Source: Cryobacterium sp. Y50 (lineage in GTDB: Bacteria > Actinomycetota > Actinomycetes > Actinomycetales > Microbacteriaceae). Taken from it: DNA of 64,000 nucleotides. A model generated the notes under the pieces. The model searched no databases, was not told the DNA's origin, and was given only the letters and a program-made list of their open reading frames with translations. Shown piece by piece: positions 52,548-61,134 of the stretch (its first letter is position 1; every line of letters starts with the position of its first letter). The position numbers and the translations under genes are program-made. Location: NCBI RefSeq assembly GCF_002929805.1, contig NZ_PJJM01000102.1, positions 62,001 through 126,000 of the forward strand, written 5' to 3'.

Positions 52548-53453
52548 TCAGAAACCGTGTCGACGGTTGAGGGTTGCCGCGACCGCCTCCAGCACGGCTT
52601 CGTCGCCGGCATAGATTCCACTGGCGCGTGGCCAGTGAGTGATCACGTCGGTGAAACCGAGGTCGGCAGCGCGGCCGACGGCATCCTCGAATGCATTCAT
52701 GCTCTGCAGGGAATATGTTCCGCCGCTGTCGAGTGAGAGGTAACGGTCGATGGTGGCCGGGTCCCGGCCTTCGGCGGTCGCCACGTCGTTCAGCCGGTGC
52801 GCGAGGCCGCGCACGCCATCCCACCAGGCCTCCCCCGTTGATCCTTCCTGGCCGGTCGTCACCCAGCCCTGGCCGAACCGACTGACCAGTCCGAGACCCT
52901 TGGGGCCGTTGGCGGCGATGACGAACGGCACGCGTTGGCGCACAGGGGCAGCCGACTCGGGCAGCACCATGCGCGCATTGACGGCCGAGTACCAGTCACC
53001 AGCGAAACTGATTCCCGCGGTGGAACCCGGCTCCTCGCCGCGCAGCAAGAGGTCGAGGTCGGTGACGAATTCGGCGAACCGTTCGTGCCGCTGCCGCGGC
53101 GTGTACTCCGGCTGGCCCAGAACTGTGGCATCGAACCCGGTGCCGCCCGACCCGATACCGAGCAGGAACCGTGCGTTCGACACGTCGTCGACCGTCGCTA
53201 TGTCCCGGGCGAACGGCACCGGATGCCGAAAATTCGGTGAGGAGACAAAGGTACCCAGAGCGATGCGTTCGGTCGCGGCCGCCGCGGCGGTCAGGGTGGG
53301 AATAGTCGCATTCCAGGGTTCGTCGGCGAGCGACCGCCAGGACAGGTGATCGTAAGTCCAGGCGTGGTCGAAGCCGTACTGCTCGGCACCGAGCCACTTC
53401 TTGCGTGCACGCGGCCACGGGTCTTGCGGAAGAATGACGATTCCAAAGCGCAT
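52548..53453 (-). CDS. F420-type LLM class oxidoreductase
   Basis: The 301-aa protein starts MRFGIVILPQDPWPRARKKW, with EQYGFDHAWTYDHLSWRSL and RFLLGIGSGGTGFDA. These are features of the luciferase-like family that often uses coenzyme F420 in actinobacteria. Cofactor choice cannot be proven here. It is divergent from the M4 protease gene with 69 bases between starts. Confidence 0.85.
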   Translation of the reverse strand: MRFGIVILPQDPWPRARKKWLGAEQYGFDHAWTYDHLSWRSLADEPWNATIPTLTAAAAATERIALGTFVSSPNFRHPVPFARDIATVDDVSNARFLLGIGSGGTGFDATVLGQPEYTPRQRHERFAEFVTDLDLLLRGEEPGSTAGISFAGDWYSAVNARMVLPESAAPVRQRVPFVIAANGPKGLGLVSRFGQGWVTTGQEGSTGEAWWDGVRGLAHRLNDVATAEGRDPATIDRYLSLDSGGTYSLQSMNAFEDAVGRAADLGFTDVITHWPRASGIYAGDEAVLEAVAATLNRRHGF

Positions 53454-53522
53454 GAGGCGAGTCTATTCAGCGGGGCGCTTCGGCACTGTTGCAATGTCGG
53501 TGCCCGGTGCCAGACTCTGCAC

Positions 53523-54761
53523 ATGGACACTCCGCAGATTCAATCGCCGCTGATCCCCCGCTACTGCACGATCGTGCCGCCGTACCTGCTGACACGATTG
53601 GCGCAACTTGCCGATCCCAAATTCGCGCGGGCCGCAGCTGCCGCCAGGGATTCGCTGCTGCGAGACTCGCGGATACGGCGATTGCGCGACGGGGCGCATC
53701 CACTGGCCCACCCGGGTGCGCGCAGCCTGCCGACCCGCACACCGGGGGAATCTGATCGCACCATTTCGGATGCCGGTGGCCTCGAACGCCTGCCCGGTCG
53801 GCAGGTGCGTACGGAGGGGCAGCCCGCCGGAACGGACCCGGCGGTGACCGAGTCGTATGACAGCCTCGGAGCCACCCAGGCGATGTACTGGAACCAGTTT
53901 GGACGCGACAGTATCGATAACGGCGGTATGCCGATGGATGCCACGGTGCACTATGGCCAAAAATACGACAACGCCTTTTGGGACGGAGAACGCATGGTGT
54001 TCGGCGACGGAGATGGCCAGGTTTTCAACCGGTTCACCATTTCGCCGAGTGTGATCGGTCACGAGCTCACGCACGGAGTCACCCAATTTACGGCGAACCT
54101 GAAGTACCAGGGGCAGTCCGGCGCGCTCAACGAGTCCATCTCCGATGTGTTCGGCGCGCTCGTCGAGCAAAATCTGCGGGGACAGTCGACCAGTGCGGCC
54201 AGCTGGCTGATCGGCGAGGGCCTGTTCACCGAGCAGGTCGAGGGCATCGCCCTGCGCTCGATGAAAGCGCCCGGCACGGCGTACAACGATGATGTGCTCG
54301 GCAAGGATCCGCAGCCGGACAGCATGGCCGGTTACGTCGAGACGGACGACGACAACGGTGGGGTGCACCTCAATTCGGGCATTCCCAACCGCGCTTTCTA
54401 CCTGGTCGCAGAGGCCATCGGCGGCAACGCCTGGAAAACGCCGGGCCGCATTTGGTATGAGACGCTCACCGGAACGGCGCTTCGTCCACAGAGCGATTTT
54501 GCTGCCTTCGCGGCTGCGACGGCGGATACCGCGGCTCGCCTCTACGGAAACGGTTCGACCGCCCACGACGCGGTCTTGCGGGCCTGGGCCACGGTCGGGG
54601 TAGTGGCCGCCGTTCCCTCGCCGTCGCCCAGCACGATCGGCACTCCGAGCGCCCCTGGTATCTCCCTGCCGCCAGCGTATTCGACCCCGTTGGTCGACCC
54701 GCTGACACCGCCTCCGTCTGGGCCGCAGCGCGGGCCGATCGCAGGGCAACCAGGGGGGTAA
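53523..54761 (+). CDS. Protealysin-like M4 metallopeptidase
   Basis: The 412-aa M4 protease has the zinc motif VIGHELTHGVTQF, the third ligand in ALNESISDVFG, and DNGGVHLNSGIPNRA carrying the catalytic His. There is no signal peptide. The short propeptide has CTIVPPYLL, the hallmark of protealysin-like precursors, whose Cys may act as a switch. So it is made in the cytoplasm and exported or kept inside by another route. The ATG at 53523 gives this propeptide at the N-terminus. A Pro/Ser-rich tail follows the catalytic domain. Confidence 0.9.
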   Translation: MDTPQIQSPLIPRYCTIVPPYLLTRLAQLADPKFARAAAAARDSLLRDSRIRRLRDGAHPLAHPGARSLPTRTPGESDRTISDAGGLERLPGRQVRTEGQPAGTDPAVTESYDSLGATQAMYWNQFGRDSIDNGGMPMDATVHYGQKYDNAFWDGERMVFGDGDGQVFNRFTISPSVIGHELTHGVTQFTANLKYQGQSGALNESISDVFGALVEQNLRGQSTSAASWLIGEGLFTEQVEGIALRSMKAPGTAYNDDVLGKDPQPDSMAGYVETDDDNGGVHLNSGIPNRAFYLVAEAIGGNAWKTPGRIWYETLTGTALRPQSDFAAFAAATADTAARLYGNGSTAHDAVLRAWATVGVVAAVPSPSPSTIGTPSAPGISLPPAYSTPLVDPLTPPPSGPQRGPIAGQPGG

Positions 54762-54770
54762 CCTTTCGGT

Positions 54771-55037
54771 ATGAAAGTCATTGTGTCGCGCAGCGGCGGG
54801 ATGGCCGGGATCCGCCTCACCTGGGAAGTCCGGGTTGAAGAGCAACCCGACCCCGCAATCTGGGCGGATTTTCTCGATTCGCTGCCCTGGGACGACGTCA
54901 CCGACAGCGTGGCAACTGTAGACCGGTTCGCTTATCGCATTCGATGCGCCCCGCACGAGGTGGTGCTCGCCGAGCCCGAGGTAAACGGTCCGTGGCGCGA
55001 CCTAGTCAACCGCGTCAAGGCCGCCAACGGAATGTAG
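54771..55037 (+). CDS. Probable emfourin-type protealysin inhibitor
   Basis: The 88-aa protein begins just 9 bases after the M4 protease stop. It has the layout of emfourin, the protein inhibitor encoded beside protealysin in Serratia: an N-terminal KVIVSRSGGMAG strand with Gly-Gly, LDSLPWDDV, and a C-terminal VNGPWRDLVNRV. The small size, absence of signal peptide and co-directional position favour an intracellular inhibitor. The identification rests on context and pattern, not on a search. Confidence 0.7.
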   Translation: MKVIVSRSGGMAGIRLTWEVRVEEQPDPAIWADFLDSLPWDDVTDSVATVDRFAYRIRCAPHEVVLAEPEVNGPWRDLVNRVKAANGM

Positions 55038-55064
55038 GCGGCCCTGACCCGGCGGTGGTGCTGG

Positions 55065-56813
55065 TTATTCTTTCGAGCGACGGCCCCATCGGGGGCGACG
55101 GGCCGGATCGTCGATCAGCGCAGCCTCGATGTGGCCGTCGACCTGATCGCCGAAGTGGTCGTCGAAGTTCTCCTCGAGGTGCGCGGTCACCGTCTTGCCG
55201 ATGCGGCGGGCCATCTCCTCACGACGCTGACGCCGTTCGGCACTGACCAGAACCTCGTGTTCGACGCGGAACGCTTTGTAGGTGGCAATACACATACCGA
55301 TCATGACGATGCTGACCGGTATCGCGGTCAGAATTGCGCCGGTTTGCAAGGCAGCGAGCCCGCCGGCCAGCAGCAGGGCGATCGCGACGATTCCGCCGAG
55401 GCTCGCCCACATGATGCGGCTCCACTTGGGCGGGTTAGTGTCGCCGCCCGAGGCGAGCATGTCGATCACGAGCGAACCAGAGTCGGCCGAGGTGATGAAG
55501 AAGATCGCCACCACGATGACCGCGATAACCGAGAGGATGCCGCCAAGCGGTAGCTGGCCGAGGAAGTTGAACAGCACGTTCTCGGAGATGATGCCGACAG
55601 CTGGGTCGAAGAGCCCTCCGCCGTCGCCCTCCCAGGCGAGGCGGATGGCGCTGCCGCCCATAACGGCGAACCAGACGAAGGTGACTAGGGTAGGCACGAG
55701 CAGCACGCCGGCGATGAACTCACGCACGGTACGGCCGCGCGAAATGCGTGCGATGAAAACACCGACGAACGGCGCCCAGGAGATCCACCAGCCCCAGTAG
55801 AAGATTGTCCAGGCGCCCTGCCAGTCGATTCCCGCCTGGCCGGTGAAAGAACCGGCGTCGAAGGTGAGGCCGACGACGTTTTGAAAATACCCGCCGATGG
55901 ACTCGACGAGTAGGCGGAACAGGTAGAGCGTGGGGCCGAGGGCCAGTACAGCGATCAGCAGCAGCCCGGCCATACCGAGGTTGATATTAGAGAGCCACTT
56001 GATGCCCTTGCCGACTCCACTCACCACGGAGACGGTGGCGATGGCGATGATGACGATGATGAGCACGACGAGGAGGGTGTTGTTGACGTCTCCCACGACG
56101 CCGAGGTAGCTCAGGCCGGCCGCAATCTGCTTGACCCCGAGTCCGAGTGAGGTAGCCACGCCGAACAGAGTTCCGACGATGGCGATGACGTCGATGGCGT
56201 CACCGAGGCGGCCCTTGACCCGGTCCCCGAGCAGCGGCTCCAGCGCCCAACGGATGGATACCGGGCGTCCCTTGCGGTGGATGGAGTAGGCGAGAGCGAG
56301 CCCGACAACGGCGTAGATGGCCCAGGCATGAAAGCCCCAGTGCAAAAAGGTCTGCGACATGGCAGCCGCAGCCAGCTCCCGCGAGTCTCCGGTCACGCCC
56401 GGCTTGGGGTCGGTGAAGAACGTGAGGGGCTCAGCCGCTCCCCAGAAGACGAGGCCGATACCCATGCCAGCGGCGAAGAGCATCGCAAACCAGCTCATGA
56501 TGCCAAATTCCGGCTTGTCGTCATCCTGCCCGAGCTTGATGTCGCCGAAACGGCTCGCGCCCATCCAAATGGCGAATACCACGAAGGCGGCCACAATGAC
56601 CATGTAGTACGGTCCGAGACCGGCGACGACCCAACCCTGCAGCAGGGCAAGCACGCTGCCGGTGCGTACCGGGAAGGCGATGGCGACGATCACGACGGCC
56701 AGAATGATTCCGAGAGCCGGATAAAACACTCGAGGTGCCGGAATAACAAATCGTCGGGGTCGATGGGGGCTGATTTTCGGCGTTTTCGCCGGTACGTCGG
56801 GTAGTGCACTCAC
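55065..56813 (-). CDS. BCCT family betaine/carnitine/choline transporter
   Basis: The 582-aa protein has about 12 helices and the BCCT motif FAAGMGIGLVFWGAAEPLTF near residue 115, with the Trp-rich stretch DWQGAWTIFYWGWWISWAPF in the middle. It carries osmoprotectants such as glycine betaine with Na+ or H+. A long C-terminal hydrophilic tail (~60 residues) may sense osmotic stress. The GTG at 56813 follows AGAAGG; the longer opening to 56924 is not family-like. Confidence 0.9.
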   Translation of the reverse strand: MSALPDVPAKTPKISPHRPRRFVIPAPRVFYPALGIILAVVIVAIAFPVRTGSVLALLQGWVVAGLGPYYMVIVAAFVVFAIWMGASRFGDIKLGQDDDKPEFGIMSWFAMLFAAGMGIGLVFWGAAEPLTFFTDPKPGVTGDSRELAAAAMSQTFLHWGFHAWAIYAVVGLALAYSIHRKGRPVSIRWALEPLLGDRVKGRLGDAIDVIAIVGTLFGVATSLGLGVKQIAAGLSYLGVVGDVNNTLLVVLIIVIIAIATVSVVSGVGKGIKWLSNINLGMAGLLLIAVLALGPTLYLFRLLVESIGGYFQNVVGLTFDAGSFTGQAGIDWQGAWTIFYWGWWISWAPFVGVFIARISRGRTVREFIAGVLLVPTLVTFVWFAVMGGSAIRLAWEGDGGGLFDPAVGIISENVLFNFLGQLPLGGILSVIAVIVVAIFFITSADSGSLVIDMLASGGDTNPPKWSRIMWASLGGIVAIALLLAGGLAALQTGAILTAIPVSIVMIGMCIATYKAFRVEHEVLVSAERRQRREEMARRIGKTVTAHLEENFDDHFGDQVDGHIEAALIDDPARRPRWGRRSKE

Positions 56814-57012
56814 GGTGAACCTTCTCAAAGAATAGATTGTGCCGCACGATAGAAACCGTTGCTGCGCCGCCAGGTAGGTACCCCGCTGGGCAAAATTCCA
56901 GCTTACCGGTAAAGCGTGCCGCAAAGGGGGGAGCAGGAGATTTTCTCAGGGACAGGCCGACTTTTACCGTTGTACCCCTCGATCTGAGCGCCGGACCGTG
57001 TGACTATAGACC

Positions 57013-57456
57013 ATGACCAACGACGATGTCGACGCCACCCACAACCCCGTGCACAGCCTCACGGAAGACGAGTGCTGGGATGCACTGCTCTCGGCGAGCC
57101 TGGGCCGCCTCGCTGTCGCCATCGGCGGCGTTGCCGACATTTTTCCAGTGAATTTCGTCGCGGCCGATCGTCGACTGCTATTTCGCACGGCGGCCGGCAC
57201 CAAACTTTTGGAACTGACCGTGAACCACACGGTGGCCTTTGAAACGGATGGCGTGGGTCGCGACGAAGCATGGAGCGTCGTCGTGCACGGAACGGCACGG
57301 GCGCTCGAGTCCCAGCGTGCGATTGACGCGGCCGCCACCCTGCTGCTTCGGCCCCTGATTCCCACGGTCAAGCCGACCTTCGTCGAAATCGTGCCCACCA
57401 CGATCACCGGGCGGCGGTTCACACTCGGCCCGGAACCCACAACGGCGCTGATGTAG
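57013..57456 (+). CDS. Pyridoxamine 5'-phosphate oxidase-like flavin-binding protein
   Basis: The 147-aa split-barrel protein has ALLSASLGRLAVAIGGVADI, FPVNFVAADRRLLFRT, GTKLLELTVNHTVAFETDG and SVVVHGTARALE, as in PNPOx-like proteins that bind FMN, F420 or heme. Actinobacterial members are often F420/FMN reductases; the substrate is not known. It is in line with the DUF167 gene, 68 bases downstream. Confidence 0.82.
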   Translation: MTNDDVDATHNPVHSLTEDECWDALLSASLGRLAVAIGGVADIFPVNFVAADRRLLFRTAAGTKLLELTVNHTVAFETDGVGRDEAWSVVVHGTARALESQRAIDAAATLLLRPLIPTVKPTFVEIVPTTITGRRFTLGPEPTTALM

Positions 57457-57524
57457 AACCGGTGGCCGGGCGCAGTACCGTTGAGGTGCGCCCTTTGTCA
57501 TCCAACCGGGGGAACAGGAGTGCC

Positions 57525-57779
57525 GTGCCCGCCATGCTCAACCTGACCGTGCATGTAAAGCCGGGCAGCCGCAAGGGCCCTCTCGTGGTCGACGATGCCG
57601 AGAGCACTCCGGAACACGCCTCCGTGACGGTCTTTCTGCAGCAGCGCGCGGTGGAGGGCGCTGCCAACGATGCCCTGGTCGCGCTGCTGGCCAAGCATTT
57701 CAAGGTGCCCAAGCGTGATGTGAGCATCATTCGCGGTCACACCTCCAAGATCAAGCATTTGCGCATCGACCGGTCGTAG
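57525..57779 (+). CDS. DUF167 domain protein
   Basis: The 84-aa protein has LNLTVHVKPGSRKGPLVVDD, EGAANDALVALLAKHFKVPK and IIRGHTSKIKHLRI, the core of the YggU/DUF167 family. Its function is unknown. The GTG at 57525 follows AGGAG by four bases and an ATG at 57534 is an alternative. A clear hairpin terminator follows. Confidence 0.85.
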   Translation: MPAMLNLTVHVKPGSRKGPLVVDDAESTPEHASVTVFLQQRAVEGAANDALVALLAKHFKVPKRDVSIIRGHTSKIKHLRIDRS

Positions 57780-57788
57780 CCCGGCAGA

Positions 57789-57827
57789 CGAAACGGGACG
57801 CGACTGCAGCAGCCACCTCCCGTTTCG
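57789..57827. terminator. Terminator between the DUF167 and FKBP genes
   Basis: CGAAACGGGA and TCCCGTTTCG form a perfect 10-bp stem around a 19-base loop. It lies between convergent genes and ends in a moderate T-rich stretch (GGTTCGTTCT). Confidence 0.7.
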
Positions 57828-57846
57828 GTTCGTTCTCAGTGGGGCT

Positions 57847-58218
57847 TTAGCTAACGCCGAGCAGGTCGATAATGAAGATCAGGGTCTGGCCGGAAAGACG
57901 GTGGCCCGAGCCGGCCGGACCGTAGGCGAGATGCGGGGGCACAACAAGCTTGCGACGCCCGCCGACCTTCATGCCGGGGATACCTTCCTGCCAGCCCGCA
58001 ATGAGCGAGCGCAACGGAAAGTTGATCGACTGGCCGCGGCTCCAGGACGAGTCGAACTCGTCGCCGGACTCAAACTCAACACCGAGATAATGCACGTCGA
58101 CGGTCGCGCCGGCAGCTGCTTCAGCGCCGTCCCCGACAACGATATCGGTGACCTCAAGTTGCTTGGGCGCAGCGCCCTCTGGAAAGTCGATTTCGGGCTT
58201 GGAGTTCATATCAGTCAT
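57847..58218 (-). CDS. FKBP-type peptidyl-prolyl isomerase
   Basis: The 123-aa protein is a single FKBP domain (VDVHYLGVEF, FDSSWSRGQSINFPL, GMKVGGRRKLVVPPHLAYG) that catalyses proline isomerisation in protein folding. Active-site aromatic residues of FKBP12 are mostly kept. No signal peptide is seen, so it should be cytoplasmic. I start at the ATG at 58218; an ATG at 58209 is also possible. Confidence 0.9.
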   Translation of the reverse strand: MTDMNSKPEIDFPEGAAPKQLEVTDIVVGDGAEAAAGATVDVHYLGVEFESGDEFDSSWSRGQSINFPLRSLIAGWQEGIPGMKVGGRRKLVVPPHLAYGPAGSGHRLSGQTLIFIIDLLGVS

Positions 58219-58405
58219 GTACCCATCCAACCGGATCTTGCGCCCGATTGCACACCGGCGAGATCCAAAAAAATAATGCTTGCATCCACGGCGCCGCGGG
58301 TGCACTCTAGTCGTACACCAACTCGTCGCATCGGTAGAGTCGTCGGCATTGCCACACCACCGAAGCGGCGAGTTTCTGTAGGTGCGGACCGTCCGACCCC
58401 GTCTG

Positions 58406-59635
58406 TCACGGCTGCGTCGCTGCCCCGGGAGGCTGCTGGCCCAACACCGCGGCCCGGTGACTCATGAGCAACCCGAGCAGGAGTGCCTCGCGGGCGTGCA
58501 GCGCCGGGGTTCCCTGGCCGCGAACGAGGCGGTCGCGAACAAAGGCGAGGCGGGTCGCATCCGCTATGAAATGGCGCATGGCCAGCTGGCGCGAGCGCGT
58601 TTGACGGGCGCCCCAGGCCAGCGCCTGACGCCGCCCGGCCCCAGTGCCGAGCATGGAAACCTCGACCGCGGTAAACCAGCCGGCCTGCGAATATTCGTGC
58701 AACCGTCGCAGGGTGATGCGCGCCTCCTGACGGCGAAAAAATACCACGACGAGAATAGCGACGATGAACAGCGGCACCTGCACGACGACGTAGTAGATCA
58801 GAACGGATGCGTCACCGGCCAGCACAAAGGTGGCACCGTTCCAGAGCGCGTGCAGGCCGATTGCCGGCATAAGGCCGAGCAGAAAGAATCCGAACGCCCC
58901 ACTCTTCGAGGCGCCGCGCCGGGCCGCCAAGCCCAGGGCCAGTCCGGTACAGATAGTGAAGGTGACGTGCGCGAACGGTGAGAAGACACCGCGCAGCAAG
59001 AACGTAACGCCCAAGTTTTGCGCGCCGCCATCGGCCAGGGCCAGGCCGAAGTACTGAATATTCTCGGAGAACGCGAAGCCGGCGGCGATGGTTGCGGCAT
59101 AGACGACGCCATCGAGCGGTCCATCAAAATGCCGGCGCACCGCCCAGAACAAGACCAGAACACCGAATCCTTTGGCGATTTCCTCGACTACGGGCGCCTG
59201 AATAACAGAGGATGCGAAATCACTCCCGGCGAGTGCCCCCGAACTGGCCGCAATCGTGATCTGCACCCCGAGGTCGAAGACGAGTGCGCTCACGATGGAG
59301 ATGCCAGCGCCCCAGAGCAAGGCGAAGATGAGCGCCGGGCGCGGCTCCGGATCCCAGCGATCGATCCAGCGCACCGCCAGTAGCACGACTGCGAGCGGCA
59401 GCAGCGCCAGGATCAGTCCAAGCAGCAGCGCCCCGGTGCCGAGGAACGTGGTCAGATACAAAATAACGGCCAGCAAGGCCAGCCCGGCGAGCACGATTCC
59501 GACAACGCCGAGCACGATCGCACCGGCGCGCGAGGGGCGCACCGCCCGGCGCCAGACGGGTTGCACGGGGGTCGGGCTCGGCTGCACGGGAAGGCGCTCG
59601 GGGGACGGCTGGCCCGGCGGCTGGTCGAGACTCAT
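58406..59635 (-). CDS. prsW: PrsW family intramembrane metalloprotease
   Basis: The 409-aa membrane protein has about eight helices and the PrsW motifs APVVEEIAKGFGVL (EExxK), FSENIQYFGLAL and GLHALWNGATF. In Bacillus PrsW cleaves an anti-sigma factor in response to stress; the target here is unknown. The N-terminus is Pro-rich and the C-terminal ~120 residues are cytoplasmic and Arg-rich. I start at the ATG at 59635, seven codons into the open frame. No ribosome site is visible, so it may be leaderless. Confidence 0.88.
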   Translation of the reverse strand: MSLDQPPGQPSPERLPVQPSPTPVQPVWRRAVRPSRAGAIVLGVVGIVLAGLALLAVILYLTTFLGTGALLLGLILALLPLAVVLLAVRWIDRWDPEPRPALIFALLWGAGISIVSALVFDLGVQITIAASSGALAGSDFASSVIQAPVVEEIAKGFGVLVLFWAVRRHFDGPLDGVVYAATIAAGFAFSENIQYFGLALADGGAQNLGVTFLLRGVFSPFAHVTFTICTGLALGLAARRGASKSGAFGFFLLGLMPAIGLHALWNGATFVLAGDASVLIYYVVVQVPLFIVAILVVVFFRRQEARITLRRLHEYSQAGWFTAVEVSMLGTGAGRRQALAWGARQTRSRQLAMRHFIADATRLAFVRDRLVRGQGTPALHAREALLLGLLMSHRAAVLGQQPPGAATQP

Positions 59636-59668
59636 TATTTGAGAATACCGGGCCAACCCCGCCAGTGC

Positions 59669-61060
59669 TCAGGCGTCGAACATGGTGCCGGCGTTGAGTA
59701 TGCCCAGCGGATCGAACACCGCCTTGAGCTGGCGCTGCAGGTCCAGGCTACGGTCGCCGATCTCATCGCGCAGCCACCGGCGCTTGAGTACGCCGACACC
59801 GTGTTCACCCGTGAGGGTGCCGCCCAACGCGAGCGCTGCCCGGAACATTTCGTCGGCCGCCGCCCAGATCTCGTCGGGCACCGGCGCATCCGCCGCCTGA
59901 CCGGGTTGGCGCTCTATCACGAAATTGGGGTGCAGGTTTCCATCGCCGGCGTGGGCGACCGTGGGAATGGGAATTCCGGTGCGGGCACTAATGCCGGCGA
60001 TCGCGGCGAACATCTCGGCCATGCGCGAGCGCGGCACCGACACGTCTTCAATGAGAACCTGACCCAGCTGCTCGAGGGCCGGGTGCATGGCGCGGCGGAT
60101 GGCGAGCAGGCGTTCGCCGGAAGCGGCGTCCGTTGAGAGGGTAGCCTCGCCGCCGGCGGTGCGCAGCACGATGAGGGCTTGCTCGGCTTCGGCGAGCGCG
60201 GCCGGCCCATCGGTCTGCACGAGCAGAAATGCGCCGCGGCCCAGCGGCAACCCGGCCGATCCGGCCGGGCCCAGGTAGGTCGCGACGTGAGCGAGGGCGA
60301 CCGGGTCGATCAGTTCCATCACGGCGGGGCGGATGCGCGCGGCCGTGATGGCAGCGCTCGCTGCAGCCGCCGCGGTGACAGTCTCAAAGACCGCGCCGAT
60401 GGTCGCGACCGTGCCCGTGGTCAACGCGCGCACCCGCACCGTCGCCTCGACGATGACGCCGAGGGTTCCCTCCGAGCCGGTCAGAAGTGCGGTGAGATCG
60501 TAGCCGGTGACGCCTTTGATGGTGCGGTGGCCGGTGCGCAGCAGACTGCCGTCGGCGAGCACGACGGTGAGGCCGAGCACGGCCTCCCGGGTGACGCCGT
60601 ACTTGGCGCAGAGCAGCCCGCCGGCGTTCGTGGCGATGTTGCCGCCGACCGTAGAAATGGCCTTGCTCGCCGGATCGGGTGCAAACCAGAGCTTCTGTTC
60701 GGCCAGCACGTCGTTGAGCTGCTGGTTGATCACGCCGGCTTCTACGACGGCGAGTTCGTCGTCGGCATTGATTTCGAGGATGCGGTTCAGGCCGGCCACG
60801 CTCAGCACGATCGAGCCGTCGGTGCCGCAGGCTCCCCCGGACAGGCCTGTGCCAGCCCCACGGGTCACCACCGGCACCCGAAATTCCGTTGCGATGCGCA
60901 GCACCGCCTGCACCTGATCCACTGCGGTGGCGTGAACTACGGCGAGCGGTGTGCCGTCGGCGACCCAGCCGGACTTGTCGGTGCGGCTGGCCGTAAGGTC
61001 AATCGGGTCGATGCCGACGATGTCGCCAAGCTCGGTCTGGAGGCGCGTCAGTGCGTTCAT
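59669..61060 (-). CDS. FAD-binding glycolate/lactate oxidase (GlcD-like)
   Basis: The 463-aa enzyme has the FAD (PCMH) region VTRGAGTGLSGGACGTDGSI and the cap-domain signatures AHAGDGNLHPNFVIER and LGGTLTGEHGVGVLKRRWL. These belong to the FAD-linked oxidase C-terminal family with glycolate oxidase GlcD. It oxidises a 2-hydroxy acid. No GlcE or GlcF gene is adjacent. The ATG at 61060 is in a good context. Substrate uncertain. Confidence 0.88.
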   Translation of the reverse strand: MNALTRLQTELGDIVGIDPIDLTASRTDKSGWVADGTPLAVVHATAVDQVQAVLRIATEFRVPVVTRGAGTGLSGGACGTDGSIVLSVAGLNRILEINADDELAVVEAGVINQQLNDVLAEQKLWFAPDPASKAISTVGGNIATNAGGLLCAKYGVTREAVLGLTVVLADGSLLRTGHRTIKGVTGYDLTALLTGSEGTLGVIVEATVRVRALTTGTVATIGAVFETVTAAAAASAAITAARIRPAVMELIDPVALAHVATYLGPAGSAGLPLGRGAFLLVQTDGPAALAEAEQALIVLRTAGGEATLSTDAASGERLLAIRRAMHPALEQLGQVLIEDVSVPRSRMAEMFAAIAGISARTGIPIPTVAHAGDGNLHPNFVIERQPGQAADAPVPDEIWAAADEMFRAALALGGTLTGEHGVGVLKRRWLRDEIGDRSLDLQRQLKAVFDPLGILNAGTMFDA

Positions 61061-61134
61061 CCGTTCAGCCTATCGAGCCGCACGATGTCTGATTTTCGCT
61101 ACCGGTGTGTACGCGGGCGTGGCAGGCTGAAAGG

